Of a stretch of 64,000 nucleotides of DNA, positions 45,385-53,057 are shown in pieces. Source of the stretch: an uncultured Alphaproteobacteria bacterium (GTDB lineage: Bacteria; Pseudomonadota; Alphaproteobacteria; SP197); NCBI GenBank assembly GCA_958295695.1, contig OY282363.1, positions 372,001 through 436,000 on the forward strand. The letters are read 5' to 3'. Every line of letters begins with the position of its first letter. The stretch's first letter is position 1. A program made the position numbers and the translations under genes. The notes beneath the pieces are model-generated. The model worked only from the letters and a program-made list of their open reading frames with translations, ran no database searches and was not told the origin of the DNA.

Positions 45385-46464
45385 TCAGCCCTCCGCGAAG
45401 GCGCTGCGGTAGTCGATGTCGTAGCCGAAGGCGCGGGGGCCGACGACCTCGAGCCCCTCGGGCGTCGACAGGATCGGCGGGGCCGGGAGCGCGGCGACGC
45501 CGATGCGCTGGCCGTAGCGCAGGGTCTCCGTGCCCACGGCCTCGCCGGACTCGGCGTCCATCAGGCAGATGATGTCGGGCGTCATGACCGCGGCGTCGCC
45601 GTCGCGCCGGCCGATCAGGTATTCGTTCTGGAAGTCGACCTCGAAACGGCTTCCGGCGTCGCCCTCGACGCCGTCGAGCGCCGCGCCGCCGCGCAGGAAC
45701 CCGGCCGTGGCGCGCCGGTCGACGTCGACCACCTTGCCCGAGAACAGGAGCCGCCCGCCCTCGGCCTCCAGCACGGCGGCGACGGGGTCGTCGTGGCGGG
45801 CGCGGGCGTCGCGGACGGTCCGGCCGATGCGGAGGGCCCTGGTGACGGAACCGAGGATGGCGCAGTCCTTCACCTCGCGGCCCGTGCGCGGCGCCTTGGC
45901 GGTCGGCGCCGTGGACCCGAGCGCCGTGCAGACCGCGCGCGACAGGCGCTCCATCCAGGTCCAGCTCGCCGCCCGGGTGACGATCACCGCGTTGTCGCGG
46001 ACATCGCCCAGCGCCATGGGGAACATCGGCAGCCCGTGGATCGAGAAGCTCGTCATCTGGGCCTCGGGAAAGGCGCGGCCCATGGCGTCCGCGTCGACCA
46101 CGGGGAGACCCGTGACGGCCGCCACCAGGAACGGCTCGAGCCCGTTGCCGCCGCCGATCTCCACCGGCATCACGGCCTGGAAGCGCCGGCCCAGATAGTC
46201 CTCCAGCGCCCTGACCGGCTTCACCGAGAGCTCCGGATCGGCCAGCCGCTCCCGGCCCACCAGCGGCGCGCCCATGGTGGCGACCGCGACGACGAGGTCG
46301 TCGTCGTCGAGCTCCCCGGGGTCCATCAGCGGGATCCCGACGCCGTCCCGGCAGAGCCGGCGCAGGTTGAGGAAGCCGTCGTAGGGACTGCCGCCGCCGC
46401 CCGCGCCGAGGATCCAGGCGCCCGTGGCGAGCGGTTCGATCTCGTCCGGTTCCAGCATGCGCAT
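45385..46464 (-). CDS. DUF917 (S-Me-THD) family protein
   Basis: A 359-residue protein of the DUF917/S-methylthiohydantoin-desulfurase-like family. The N-terminus contains AWILGAGGGGSPYDGFLNLR. PVEIGGGNGLEPFLVAA and LPVVDADAMGRAFPEAQMTSF follow, with a C-terminal domain around TPDIICLMDAESGEAVGTE. These proteins accompany hydantoinases and amidohydrolases in purine, pyrimidine or hydantoin catabolism. It is divergent from the amidohydrolase at 46539, with 74 bases between, and convergent with the peptide ABC genes. Confidence 0.88.
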   Translation of the reverse strand: MRMLEPDEIEPLATGAWILGAGGGGSPYDGFLNLRRLCRDGVGIPLMDPGELDDDDLVVAVATMGAPLVGRERLADPELSVKPVRALEDYLGRRFQAVMPVEIGGGNGLEPFLVAAVTGLPVVDADAMGRAFPEAQMTSFSIHGLPMFPMALGDVRDNAVIVTRAASWTWMERLSRAVCTALGSTAPTAKAPRTGREVKDCAILGSVTRALRIGRTVRDARARHDDPVAAVLEAEGGRLLFSGKVVDVDRRATAGFLRGGAALDGVEGDAGSRFEVDFQNEYLIGRRDGDAAVMTPDIICLMDAESGEAVGTETLRYGQRIGVAALPAPPILSTPEGLEVVGPRAFGYDIDYRSAFAEG

Positions 46465-46538
46465 GGCCGGACAATAGCCGAACGCTTCCGCTCCGTCCCG
46501 TCCCTGCTACGATCGCGGAGCAAAGTGGGGAGCGCGCC

Positions 46539-47981
46539 ATGACCGACGTCACCGCGATCCGCGACATCGCCTGGCTCGTCGCCTGGGACGGCGACCGCCA
46601 TGTCTACCTGCGCGACGCCGACCTGGCCTTCGCGGACGGCGCCATCGCGTTCGTCGGCAAGCGCTACGACGGCGAGGCCGCGACGGAGATCGACGGCTGC
46701 GGCCGGATGGTCATGCCGGGCCTGGTCAACGTGCACACCCACGCCCAGAGCGAGGCCATGCGCAAGGGCGTCACCGACGAGACGCACTCGCCGGGCTTCT
46801 GGCACAGCTCGCTCTACGAGCACCTGCCGGTGTTCGACCCGGTCGACGAGGAGGGCCGCCGGGCCTGCCTCGACGTGGCGCTGGGCGAGCTGCTGCTGTC
46901 GGGCGTCACCACGGTGGTCGACCTCTCCGTCCCCTTCGACGGCTGGCTCGACGCGCTGGCCGCCAGCGGCGTCCGCGCCGTCGTCGCGCCCTTCTTCCGC
47001 GACGCCCGCTGGTCCACGAAGGACGGCCACGGGCTCGACTACGACTGGGACGCGGACGCCGGGCGCCGGGGCTTCGAGACCGCCCGGCGGACGATCGAGC
47101 TCGCGCGCCAGCATCCCTCGGGCCGGCTTTCGGGCATGGTCTCGCCGTCGCAGGTCGACACCTGCACCGAGGAGCTGCTGCGCGACAGCCACGCCTGGGC
47201 CGCCGAGCGCGACCTGCCCTGGACCATCCACGCCGCCCAGTCCGTGACCGAGTTCCACGAGATGCAGCGCCGCCACGGCAAGACGCCGATCGGGTGGATG
47301 GCCGACATGGGCGTCCTGACGGACCGCAGCATCGTCGCCCACTGCATCTTCCTCGACCACCACCCCTGGCTGCACTGGACGAGCCGCGGGGACCTCGACC
47401 GGCTGCGCGATTCCGGCGCCACGGTGGCCCACTGCCCGACCGTGTTCTCGCGCCGGGGCATCGCGCTCAGGACCCTGGGCGGCTACATCCGCCACGGCGT
47501 CAACGTCGGCGTCGGCACGGACACCTACCCCCACAACATGCTCGACGAGATGCGCGCCGCGGCCCTCGCCGCGCGCCTCGCCGGCGAGAGCGTGGCCGAC
47601 CTCGACTACGCCGACGTCTTCCACGCCGCCACCGTCGCCGGCGCCCGCGCACTGCGGCGCGACGACCTGGGCCGGCTGGCGCCGGGCTGCCGCGCCGACT
47701 TCGTCTCGGTGGACCTCGCCCACCCGGCGATGGCGCCCGCGCGCGAGCCGCTGCGGACCCTCATCGTCGTCGCGGCCGAGCGCGCCGTGCGCGACGTCTG
47801 GGTCGACGGCCGCCGGGTCGTCGCCGACGGCGCGCTCGCCGCCATCGACATGGCCGACGCGCTCGCGCGCCTGCGGGAAGGCCAGCGCCGGATGCTGGAG
47901 GCCGCGCCCGGACGCGACTGGGCCGGCCGCTCCGCCGACGAACTGGCCCCCATGATGCTGGAGACCGTGGAGAGCGTGTAG
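46539..47981 (+). CDS. Amidohydrolase of the TRZ/ATZ (cytosine deaminase-like) family
   Basis: A 480-residue metal-dependent hydrolase. Metal ligands are seen at His66 and His68 (VNVHTHAQ), His231 (TIHAAQS), His268 (VAHCIFLD) and Asp328 (GVGTDTYPHN). This is the mononuclear pattern of atrazine chlorohydrolase, guanine and cytosine deaminases. The usual (S/A)HCP motif appears as VAHCPTVFSR. With the adjacent DUF917 protein and peptide-type importer it probably forms a pathway for uptake and hydrolysis of a heterocyclic or amide compound; which one is not evident. Confidence 0.9.
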   Translation: MTDVTAIRDIAWLVAWDGDRHVYLRDADLAFADGAIAFVGKRYDGEAATEIDGCGRMVMPGLVNVHTHAQSEAMRKGVTDETHSPGFWHSSLYEHLPVFDPVDEEGRRACLDVALGELLLSGVTTVVDLSVPFDGWLDALAASGVRAVVAPFFRDARWSTKDGHGLDYDWDADAGRRGFETARRTIELARQHPSGRLSGMVSPSQVDTCTEELLRDSHAWAAERDLPWTIHAAQSVTEFHEMQRRHGKTPIGWMADMGVLTDRSIVAHCIFLDHHPWLHWTSRGDLDRLRDSGATVAHCPTVFSRRGIALRTLGGYIRHGVNVGVGTDTYPHNMLDEMRAAALAARLAGESVADLDYADVFHAATVAGARALRRDDLGRLAPGCRADFVSVDLAHPAMAPAREPLRTLIVVAAERAVRDVWVDGRRVVADGALAAIDMADALARLREGQRRMLEAAPGRDWAGRSADELAPMMLETVESV

Positions 47982-48065
47982 CGCCGGCGGGTGGGCCGGG
48001 GCCGTCGCATTCGGGATCGAGCGGCCCGCCCCCTCCCTTCCCCCTCACCCCGAGGCGCGGCGGGG

Positions 48066-48109
48066 CGTCCCTCGATACGGTCCCTTCGGGACCTGCTCGG
48101 GATGAGGGG
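48066..48109. repeat. Intergenic repeat, family 1, copy b
   Basis: CGTCCCTCGATACGGTCCC followed by TTCGGGACCTGCTCGGGATGAGGG, essentially identical to 26254-26299. A second, inverted partial copy (CCCCTCATCCCGGG) follows at about 48135, so the unit could fold as a long hairpin. It lies directly before the defence island. Confidence 0.7.
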
Positions 48110-48162
48110 TTTCTTGTTCCCCCACCCGAAATCCCCCTCATCCCGGGTAGCCACCGACGGGC

Positions 48163-48267
48163 CGGCGGGTTTGCCGGTTCGTCCCGCCCTGGGCTACAAG
48201 GATGCGCCCGGAGACCCCGTGCGGCCGGCGGGCGTTGGAGTGCGAGGGAACGCGATGGCGAAGCGGG
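48163..48267 (+). repeat. 105-bp direct repeat, upstream copy
   Basis: Perfectly identical to 48944-49048 over all 105 bases, by direct comparison. A few more bases upstream also match with one extra C. It contains the leader of the mod gene, its start codon and its first four codons (ATGGCGAAGCGG). Between the copies lies the first MNT-HEPN pair; one copy plus insert spans 781 bases. Confidence 0.95.
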
Positions 48268-48281
48268 CGTTCGGGCCGTGA
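48255..48281 (+). other. Nine-codon leader ORF made by the duplicated mod start
   Basis: In the upstream repeat copy the mod start runs on as ATGGCGAAGCGG GCGTTCGGGCCGTGA, encoding MAKRAFGP. Its TGA (48279-48281) overlaps the GTG start of the MNT gene (48278-48280). The ribosome that starts at the copied mod signal would therefore hand over to MNT. Translation of this leader is inferred. Confidence 0.6.
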
Positions 48282-48589
48282 CCGCGCGGGTCGAGATACC
48301 CTCCGAACGGGTCGCCGCGTTCTGCGAACGCTGGCGGGTGGCGGAACTGGCCCTGTTCGGGTCCGTCCTGCGGGACGATTTCGGCCCCGACAGCGACATC
48401 GACATGCTGGTCTCGTTCGGGGAAGACGCACACCATACCCTGTTCGACATGGTTCGGATGGAAAGGGAGTTGGGAACGATCTTCGGACGCAAGGTCGATC
48501 TCGTCAGCCGGCGCGGCATGGAACGAAGCCGAAATCGCCTGCGCCGAAAGGCCATCCTGGAGTCGGCGGAAACCATCCATGCGGCGTGA
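48278..48589 (+). CDS. mntA: MNT-type nucleotidyltransferase antitoxin, pair 1
   Basis: A 103-residue minimal nucleotidyltransferase with the core motif FGSVLRDDFGPDSDIDMLV (GS-X10-DxD), a third acidic residue in KVDLVS, and a C-terminal RRKAILESAETIHAA. In characterised MNT-HEPN pairs the MNT protein adenylylates a tyrosine of the HEPN toxin and silences it. It starts at GTG 48278, giving VTARVEIPSE, parallel to MTARIAIPSD of the second copy (72 of 103 positions identical). It overlaps the HEPN gene by 11 bases. Confidence 0.92.
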   Translation: MTARVEIPSERVAAFCERWRVAELALFGSVLRDDFGPDSDIDMLVSFGEDAHHTLFDMVRMERELGTIFGRKVDLVSRRGMERSRNRLRRKAILESAETIHAA

Positions 48590-48920
48590 CGGGGAGTATC
48601 TTCTCGACATTCTCTCGTCCGCGCGCCTGGCGGAAAGCTATCTCCAGGGGGTGGCGCGCCGCGACTTCATGCGGGACGCGCAACTACAGGATTCCGTCAT
48701 TCGTCGTCTCGAGATCGTCGGCGAGGCGGCCGGACGGCTCTCCCCGGAATTTCGTGGGGCAAACCCGTCGATCCCTTGGGCCGAAATCAGGGGAATGCGC
48801 AACCGCACGATCCATGGCTACGACGACCTCGACATGGATATCGTGTGGGAAACGGTGGAGCGGGACATTCCCCGTCTCATCCAGCAGCTCGAACGTCTGG
48901 TCCCGCCGGAGACGGAATAG
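48579..48920 (+). CDS. hepT: HEPN RNase toxin, pair 1
   Basis: A 113-residue HEPN protein of the HepT type. The catalytic RX4HXY motif reads RNRTIHGY (about residues 74-81), so the active-site Arg and His and the modifiable Tyr are all present. LEIVGEAAGRLSPEF and WETVERDIPRLIQQLERL are family features. As a homodimer it cleaves RNA or tRNA unless the partner MNT modifies it. It ends 23 bases before the second direct-repeat copy. It is much less similar to the second HEPN than the two MNT proteins are to each other. Confidence 0.92.
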   Translation: MRRDGEYLLDILSSARLAESYLQGVARRDFMRDAQLQDSVIRRLEIVGEAAGRLSPEFRGANPSIPWAEIRGMRNRTIHGYDDLDMDIVWETVERDIPRLIQQLERLVPPETE

Positions 48921-48943
48921 CGGGCCGCGCGGTCGCCGACGGG

Positions 48944-49048
48944 CGGCGGGTTTGCCGGTTCGTCCCGCCCTGGGCTACAAGGATGCGCCCGGAGACCCCG
49001 TGCGGCCGGCGGGCGTTGGAGTGCGAGGGAACGCGATGGCGAAGCGGG
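48944..49048 (+). repeat. 105-bp direct repeat, downstream copy with the real mod start
   Basis: Identical to 48163-48267. Here the start codon at 49036 leads into the full methyltransferase ([11 protein letters not shown]). This identifies it as the original site and the upstream copy as the duplicate. Confidence 0.95.
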
Positions 49049-51597
49049 ACATCGAGGCTTACGCGCACGCCGGCAAGGAGCGCGCGAACAACCCGCCCGT
49101 CGGCCTCGTGACGCCGGAGACCGACCGGGACGCGGGCGGACGGGCCTGGGCCCACGACCCCCACATCGACCCGCAGCTTTCCTGGGCGGGGAAGGTGGAG
49201 CATACGTCGTTCGAGGTCCCGACGGTCTCGCTGCACGTCCACGAGCGGATCGACCCGCGCACGATCGTCGAGGCGGCGCGCAAGCGCAACGGCGCGGCCC
49301 CGCAGCTCTCGCTGTTCGCCGCGCCGGAGGAGAACCCGCCGCTCCGCCAGGCCATCGAGTTCTACCGGCACCGGCGCAACTGGTCGAACCGCCTTGTCGC
49401 CGGCGACAGCCTGCTGGTGATGAACAGCCTTCTGGAGAAGGAGGGCCTGGGCGGACAGGTCCAGACGATCTACATGGACCCGCCCTACGGCATCCGCTAC
49501 GGCTCCAACTTCCAGCCGTTCGTCAACCGGCGCGAGGTCGCCGACGGCAAGGACGAGGACCTGACGCGAGAGCCGGAGCAGATCCGCGCCTTCCGCGACA
49601 CCTGGGAACTCGGCGTCCACTCCTATCTCGCCTATCTGCGCGACCGCCTGTTGCTCGCGCGCGAGCTCCTGCACGAGAGCGGGAGTTGCTTCGTGCAGAT
49701 CGGCGACGAGAACGTCCACCGCGTCGGCATGGTCATGGACGAGGTCTTCGGCGCCGGGAACCGGATGGCGACGATTTCCTACGCCACCACCGGCGCGAGC
49801 TCGACATCGGCGCTGCCGGAAGTCGCCGACTATCTGCTGTGGTACGCCAAGGATCGAAACATCGCGAAGTACCGGCAGTTGTACGAACCGCTTACGCGGG
49901 CGGAAACGATCGAATCCTTCAGTTGGCATGTGATGGTCGAACTGCCCGACGGCCAGTGCCGCAAGCCGACTCCGGAAGAGTGCTTCGACCCGGACAGCCA
50001 CCTTCCGAAAGGAGCGCGAATCTACAGGCGTATGCCCCTCGACTCCCAAGGCGTCTCCACGACCGGACGATCCGAACCCTACGAGTTCAACGGGCGTGTC
50101 TTTCGTTGTGGCGCGGATCGGCACTGGGCGATCTCCGCCGAAGGAATGGATCGACTGGCGGAACTGAACAGGCTGGAAGCGTTGGAGGGACAGTCTTCGT
50201 TGATGTGGAAACGCTATGAAGACGAGGTTCCCGGCCGCCGCATCAACAACATCTGGGCGGCGCCGATGTCGGCGAAGGACAAGCGTTATGTGGTCGAAAC
50301 GGCGACAAAGGCGATCCAGCGCGCCATCCTGATGACGACCGATCCGGGCGATCTGGTGTTCGATCCCACCTGCGGTTCGGGCACGACCGCCCATGTCGCC
50401 GAGCAATGGGGCCGACGCTGGATCGCCTGCGACACCTCGCGCGTGGCGGTCGCCATCGCGCGGCAGCGGCTGATGACCGCGAATTTCGACTACTACGAGC
50501 TGGCCCATCCCGAGGAGGGCGTCGGATCGGGCTTCCGTTGCCGCGGCGTCGCCACCGTTTCCGCGCGCACCCTGGGTTACGACGAGCCGCCCAATGCCGT
50601 CACGCTTTGCGACCGGCCGAACATCGACCGCGGCAAGGCCCGCGTCACCGGGCCGTTCACCGTGGAGGCGGTCCCCGCGCCGGCGGTCATGCCGTTGGAC
50701 GACATCGAGGAACCGGAAGCCATGCCCGCCGACGCCTCGGTGGCGCGCATGGGCGCGACCGCGCGGCAGGGCGACTGGCGCGACGAATTGCTGAAGACCG
50801 GCATTCGCGGCAAGGCGGGACAGCGCGTCTCCTTCGCGCGCCTGGAGCCATTGCCGGGATCGAGATGGCTCCACGCCGAGGGCGAGACGCGGCCCGACGA
50901 CAAGGGCGCGGACGGCTTCCGCGACACCGCCACCGCCTGGGAGCCCGCCCGCGTCGCGGTGTCCTTCGGGCCGGACCACGCGCCGCTGGAGCAGCGCCAG
51001 GTCGCGCGCGCCGTCGAGGAAGCGCAACTCCTCGCCCTGAAACCGAAGGTCATCGTCTTCGCCGCCTTCCAGTTCGACCCCGAGGCGTCCAAGGACATCG
51101 ACGAGACCCGATGGCCCGGCGTCGCGCTGCTGAAGGCGCAGATGAACGCCGACCTGCTGACCGGCGACCTCAGGAAGGCGCGGGCGGGCAACGAGAGCTT
51201 CTGGCTGATCGGCCAGCCCGACGTGACGGTCGAGCGCGTCGCCGACGGCGCGGACGAAGGCCGGTTCCGCGTTTCCGTCCAGGGCTTCGACTACTACAAC
51301 ACCCGGACCGGCGCCGTGGAATCCGGCGGCGCGGACCGGATCGCGCTCTGGATGCTCGACCCCGACTACGACGGGCGCAGCCTGTTCCCGCGCCAGGTCT
51401 TCTTCCCCATGGCCGGCCCCAGGGACGGCTGGGCGAAGCTGGCCAGGAACCTCAAGGCCGAGATCGACGCGGACCTGATCGAAGCCTACCGCGGCGCGGT
51501 CTCCCTGCCCTTCGAGGCGGGCGGCCACGGCCGCGCGGCGGTCAAGATCGTGGACGACCGGGGCGTCGAGAGCCTGAAGATCGTGGAGTTGGAGTGA
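49036..51597 (+). CDS. Type III-like DNA methyltransferase (Mod)
   Basis: An 853-residue beta-class adenine methyltransferase. The catalytic motif IV is DPPYGIRYG (about residues 148-151), and the AdoMet motif I follows it as [18 protein letters not shown] (about 443-455). The middle segment (about residues 230-420) is the presumed target-recognition region and is less GC-rich. A long C-terminal extension contains [22 protein letters not shown]. Length exceeds ordinary Mod proteins. It is paired with the res gene at 53054 in the same operon, but a TIR-like gene and a MNT-HEPN pair lie between. Its stop overlaps the next start (TGATG). Confidence 0.9.
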   Translation: MAKRDIEAYAHAGKERANNPPVGLVTPETDRDAGGRAWAHDPHIDPQLSWAGKVEHTSFEVPTVSLHVHERIDPRTIVEAARKRNGAAPQLSLFAAPEENPPLRQAIEFYRHRRNWSNRLVAGDSLLVMNSLLEKEGLGGQVQTIYMDPPYGIRYGSNFQPFVNRREVADGKDEDLTREPEQIRAFRDTWELGVHSYLAYLRDRLLLARELLHESGSCFVQIGDENVHRVGMVMDEVFGAGNRMATISYATTGASSTSALPEVADYLLWYAKDRNIAKYRQLYEPLTRAETIESFSWHVMVELPDGQCRKPTPEECFDPDSHLPKGARIYRRMPLDSQGVSTTGRSEPYEFNGRVFRCGADRHWAISAEGMDRLAELNRLEALEGQSSLMWKRYEDEVPGRRINNIWAAPMSAKDKRYVVETATKAIQRAILMTTDPGDLVFDPTCGSGTTAHVAEQWGRRWIACDTSRVAVAIARQRLMTANFDYYELAHPEEGVGSGFRCRGVATVSARTLGYDEPPNAVTLCDRPNIDRGKARVTGPFTVEAVPAPAVMPLDDIEEPEAMPADASVARMGATARQGDWRDELLKTGIRGKAGQRVSFARLEPLPGSRWLHAEGETRPDDKGADGFRDTATAWEPARVAVSFGPDHAPLEQRQVARAVEEAQLLALKPKVIVFAAFQFDPEASKDIDETRWPGVALLKAQMNADLLTGDLRKARAGNESFWLIGQPDVTVERVADGADEGRFRVSVQGFDYYNTRTGAVESGGADRIALWMLDPDYDGRSLFPRQVFFPMAGPRDGWAKLARNLKAEIDADLIEAYRGAVSLPFEAGGHGRAAVKIVDDRGVESLKIVELE

Positions 51598-52406
51598 TGG
51601 CGAGACCGAGCAAGGCGAAGGCTATAGAGCGCTTACAGAGAGCACTCGATAAAATACCAGAATTGAGAATCCTGCAAAGGGACTCATCAGAGTTCAAGAA
51701 GTGGCGCAGAGATACCAGAGTAGCTATAGCTAATACATTTGGAGAGGAATCACGGCATATAAAAGATTTCGAAAATATCAGATTTTCTTTGTCGATGTAC
51801 TCAAGTTCAATACCCGATTCATCTTTCCAGAAAGCCTATGTGAATGGTTTGAATTCGGCTGAACCTGTTCTCGAATCTATGGTCGAAGAAATTAAAGAAT
51901 ACTGGGAAGAAGACGACAAATACCCTGACATATCCAATACAAAACTCAGAGTATCAAGAAATACGGATAGAATCTTTGTCGTTCATGGCCATGACGAATC
52001 GGTGAGGGAAACGGTCGCAAGGTTTCTGGAGAAGTCGGAACTCACGCCGATCATCCTGCACGAGCAGCCGAACCAAGGCCGCACGCTCATCGAGAAGTTC
52101 GAGGAATACGCGGATGTCGGTTTCGCCGTGGTCCTTCTGACCCCGGACGACCTTGGCGCGCTTGTCGGAAATGCGGACGAACTCAAACCCCGCGCGCGGC
52201 AGAATGTCATCCTCGAGTTGGGCTTCTTTCTCGGAAAACTCGGTCGGGAGCGAGTCTGCGCCCTGGTCAAGGGCGATGTGGAAACGCCATCGGACTACGA
52301 TGGAGTCGTCTACATTTCCCTGGACGACGCGGAAGGTTGGAAAATGCGGCTTGTCAAGGAATTGAAAACCGCCGGATTCGATGTAGACGCCAATCTGGCC
52401 TTGTAA
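51597..52406 (+). CDS. TIR-like nucleotide-binding effector inside the mod-res operon
   Basis: A 269-residue protein. Residues from about 126 to the end match the predicted nucleotide-binding TIR-like family (PF10137, CAP12-type): [20 protein letters not shown], then [51 protein letters not shown] and [14 protein letters not shown]. Related domains degrade NAD+ or respond to cyclic nucleotides in anti-phage systems. The first ~125 residues are helical and charged, without a recognised family. The corresponding DNA (51600-51980) is far more AT-rich than anything else here, with AGA, ATA and TTA codons. The start overlaps the mod stop by one base. Confidence 0.85.
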   Translation: MARPSKAKAIERLQRALDKIPELRILQRDSSEFKKWRRDTRVAIANTFGEESRHIKDFENIRFSLSMYSSSIPDSSFQKAYVNGLNSAEPVLESMVEEIKEYWEEDDKYPDISNTKLRVSRNTDRIFVVHGHDESVRETVARFLEKSELTPIILHEQPNQGRTLIEKFEEYADVGFAVVLLTPDDLGALVGNADELKPRARQNVILELGFFLGKLGRERVCALVKGDVETPSDYDGVVYISLDDAEGWKMRLVKELKTAGFDVDANLAL

Positions 52407-52408
52407 CC

Positions 52409-52720
52409 ATGACCGCGCGCATCGCCATCCCGTCCGACGAGCTCGCCGCGTTCTGCGAACGCTGGAGCATCGTGAAGCTGGCCCTGTTCGGCTCGGTGCT
52501 CCGGGACGACTTCGGCCCCGACAGCGACATCGACGTTCTCGCCGGGTTCAGGGAAGAAGCGCGTCATTCTCTGTTCGACATGGTCCGGATGGAGGAAGAG
52601 TTGAAAGCGATCTTCGGCCGAGAGGTGGACCTGGTCGAACGGGAAGACGTCGAAAGGAGCGAAAACTACATTCGCCGCAAGGCCATCCTTCAATCGGTCG
52701 AGACGATCTATGCGGCGTGA
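52409..52720 (+). CDS. mntA: MNT-type nucleotidyltransferase antitoxin, pair 2
   Basis: A 103-residue homologue of the pair-1 MNT with FGSVLRDDFGPDSDIDVLA, REVDLVERED and RRKAILQSVETIYAA. The ATG at 52409 begins two bases after the TIR-like gene ends, and the 3' end overlaps its HEPN partner by 11 bases. It should adenylylate and neutralise that toxin. Being inserted between mod and res, it is produced whenever the restriction genes are. Confidence 0.92.
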   Translation: MTARIAIPSDELAAFCERWSIVKLALFGSVLRDDFGPDSDIDVLAGFREEARHSLFDMVRMEEELKAIFGREVDLVEREDVERSENYIRRKAILQSVETIYAA

Positions 52721-53057
52721 CGACGATGCGTATCTTCTCGACATGCTGCTGGCGGCGCGCGAGGCGGCGGCGTTCGCCGATGGACTGACCTTCGCGGAAC
52801 TCCAACGCGACCGTATGGCGCAACGCGCGATCCTCAAGACGGGAGAGACCGTCGGGGAGGCGGCGTCCCGCGTCGGCGCGGAAACCAAGAACGCGCATCC
52901 CGAGATTCCCTGGTCGAAGATCGTTGGAATGCGGAACCGCCTCGTGCACGAGTATTTCCGCGTCAACCTGGCGCGGGTGTGGGAAACGGTGGAGCGGGAC
53001 ATTCCCCGTCTCATCCCGCGACTCGAACGCCTGGTCCCGCCGGAGGCGGAGTCGTGA
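52710..53057 (+). CDS. hepT: HEPN RNase toxin, pair 2
   Basis: A 115-residue HEPN protein with RX4HXY as RNRLVHEY (about residues 76-83), GETVGEAASRV, and the same C-terminal WETVERDIPRLIPRLERLVPPEAE as pair 1. Its TGA (53055-53057) overlaps the GTG of the restriction gene (GTGA), so the nuclease subunit is translationally tied to the toxin. The central part differs strongly from pair 1, which may prevent cross-talk between the two antitoxins. Confidence 0.92.
   Translation: MRRDDDAYLLDMLLAAREAAAFADGLTFAELQRDRMAQRAILKTGETVGEAASRVGAETKNAHPEIPWSKIVGMRNRLVHEYFRVNLARVWETVERDIPRLIPRLERLVPPEAES

Noticed and set aside
48955..49035. Shared promoter of mod inside the 105-bp repeat
   Set aside because: The repeat must include the leader and translation start, but no -35/-10 pair could be recognised in it, so a promoter was not annotated.
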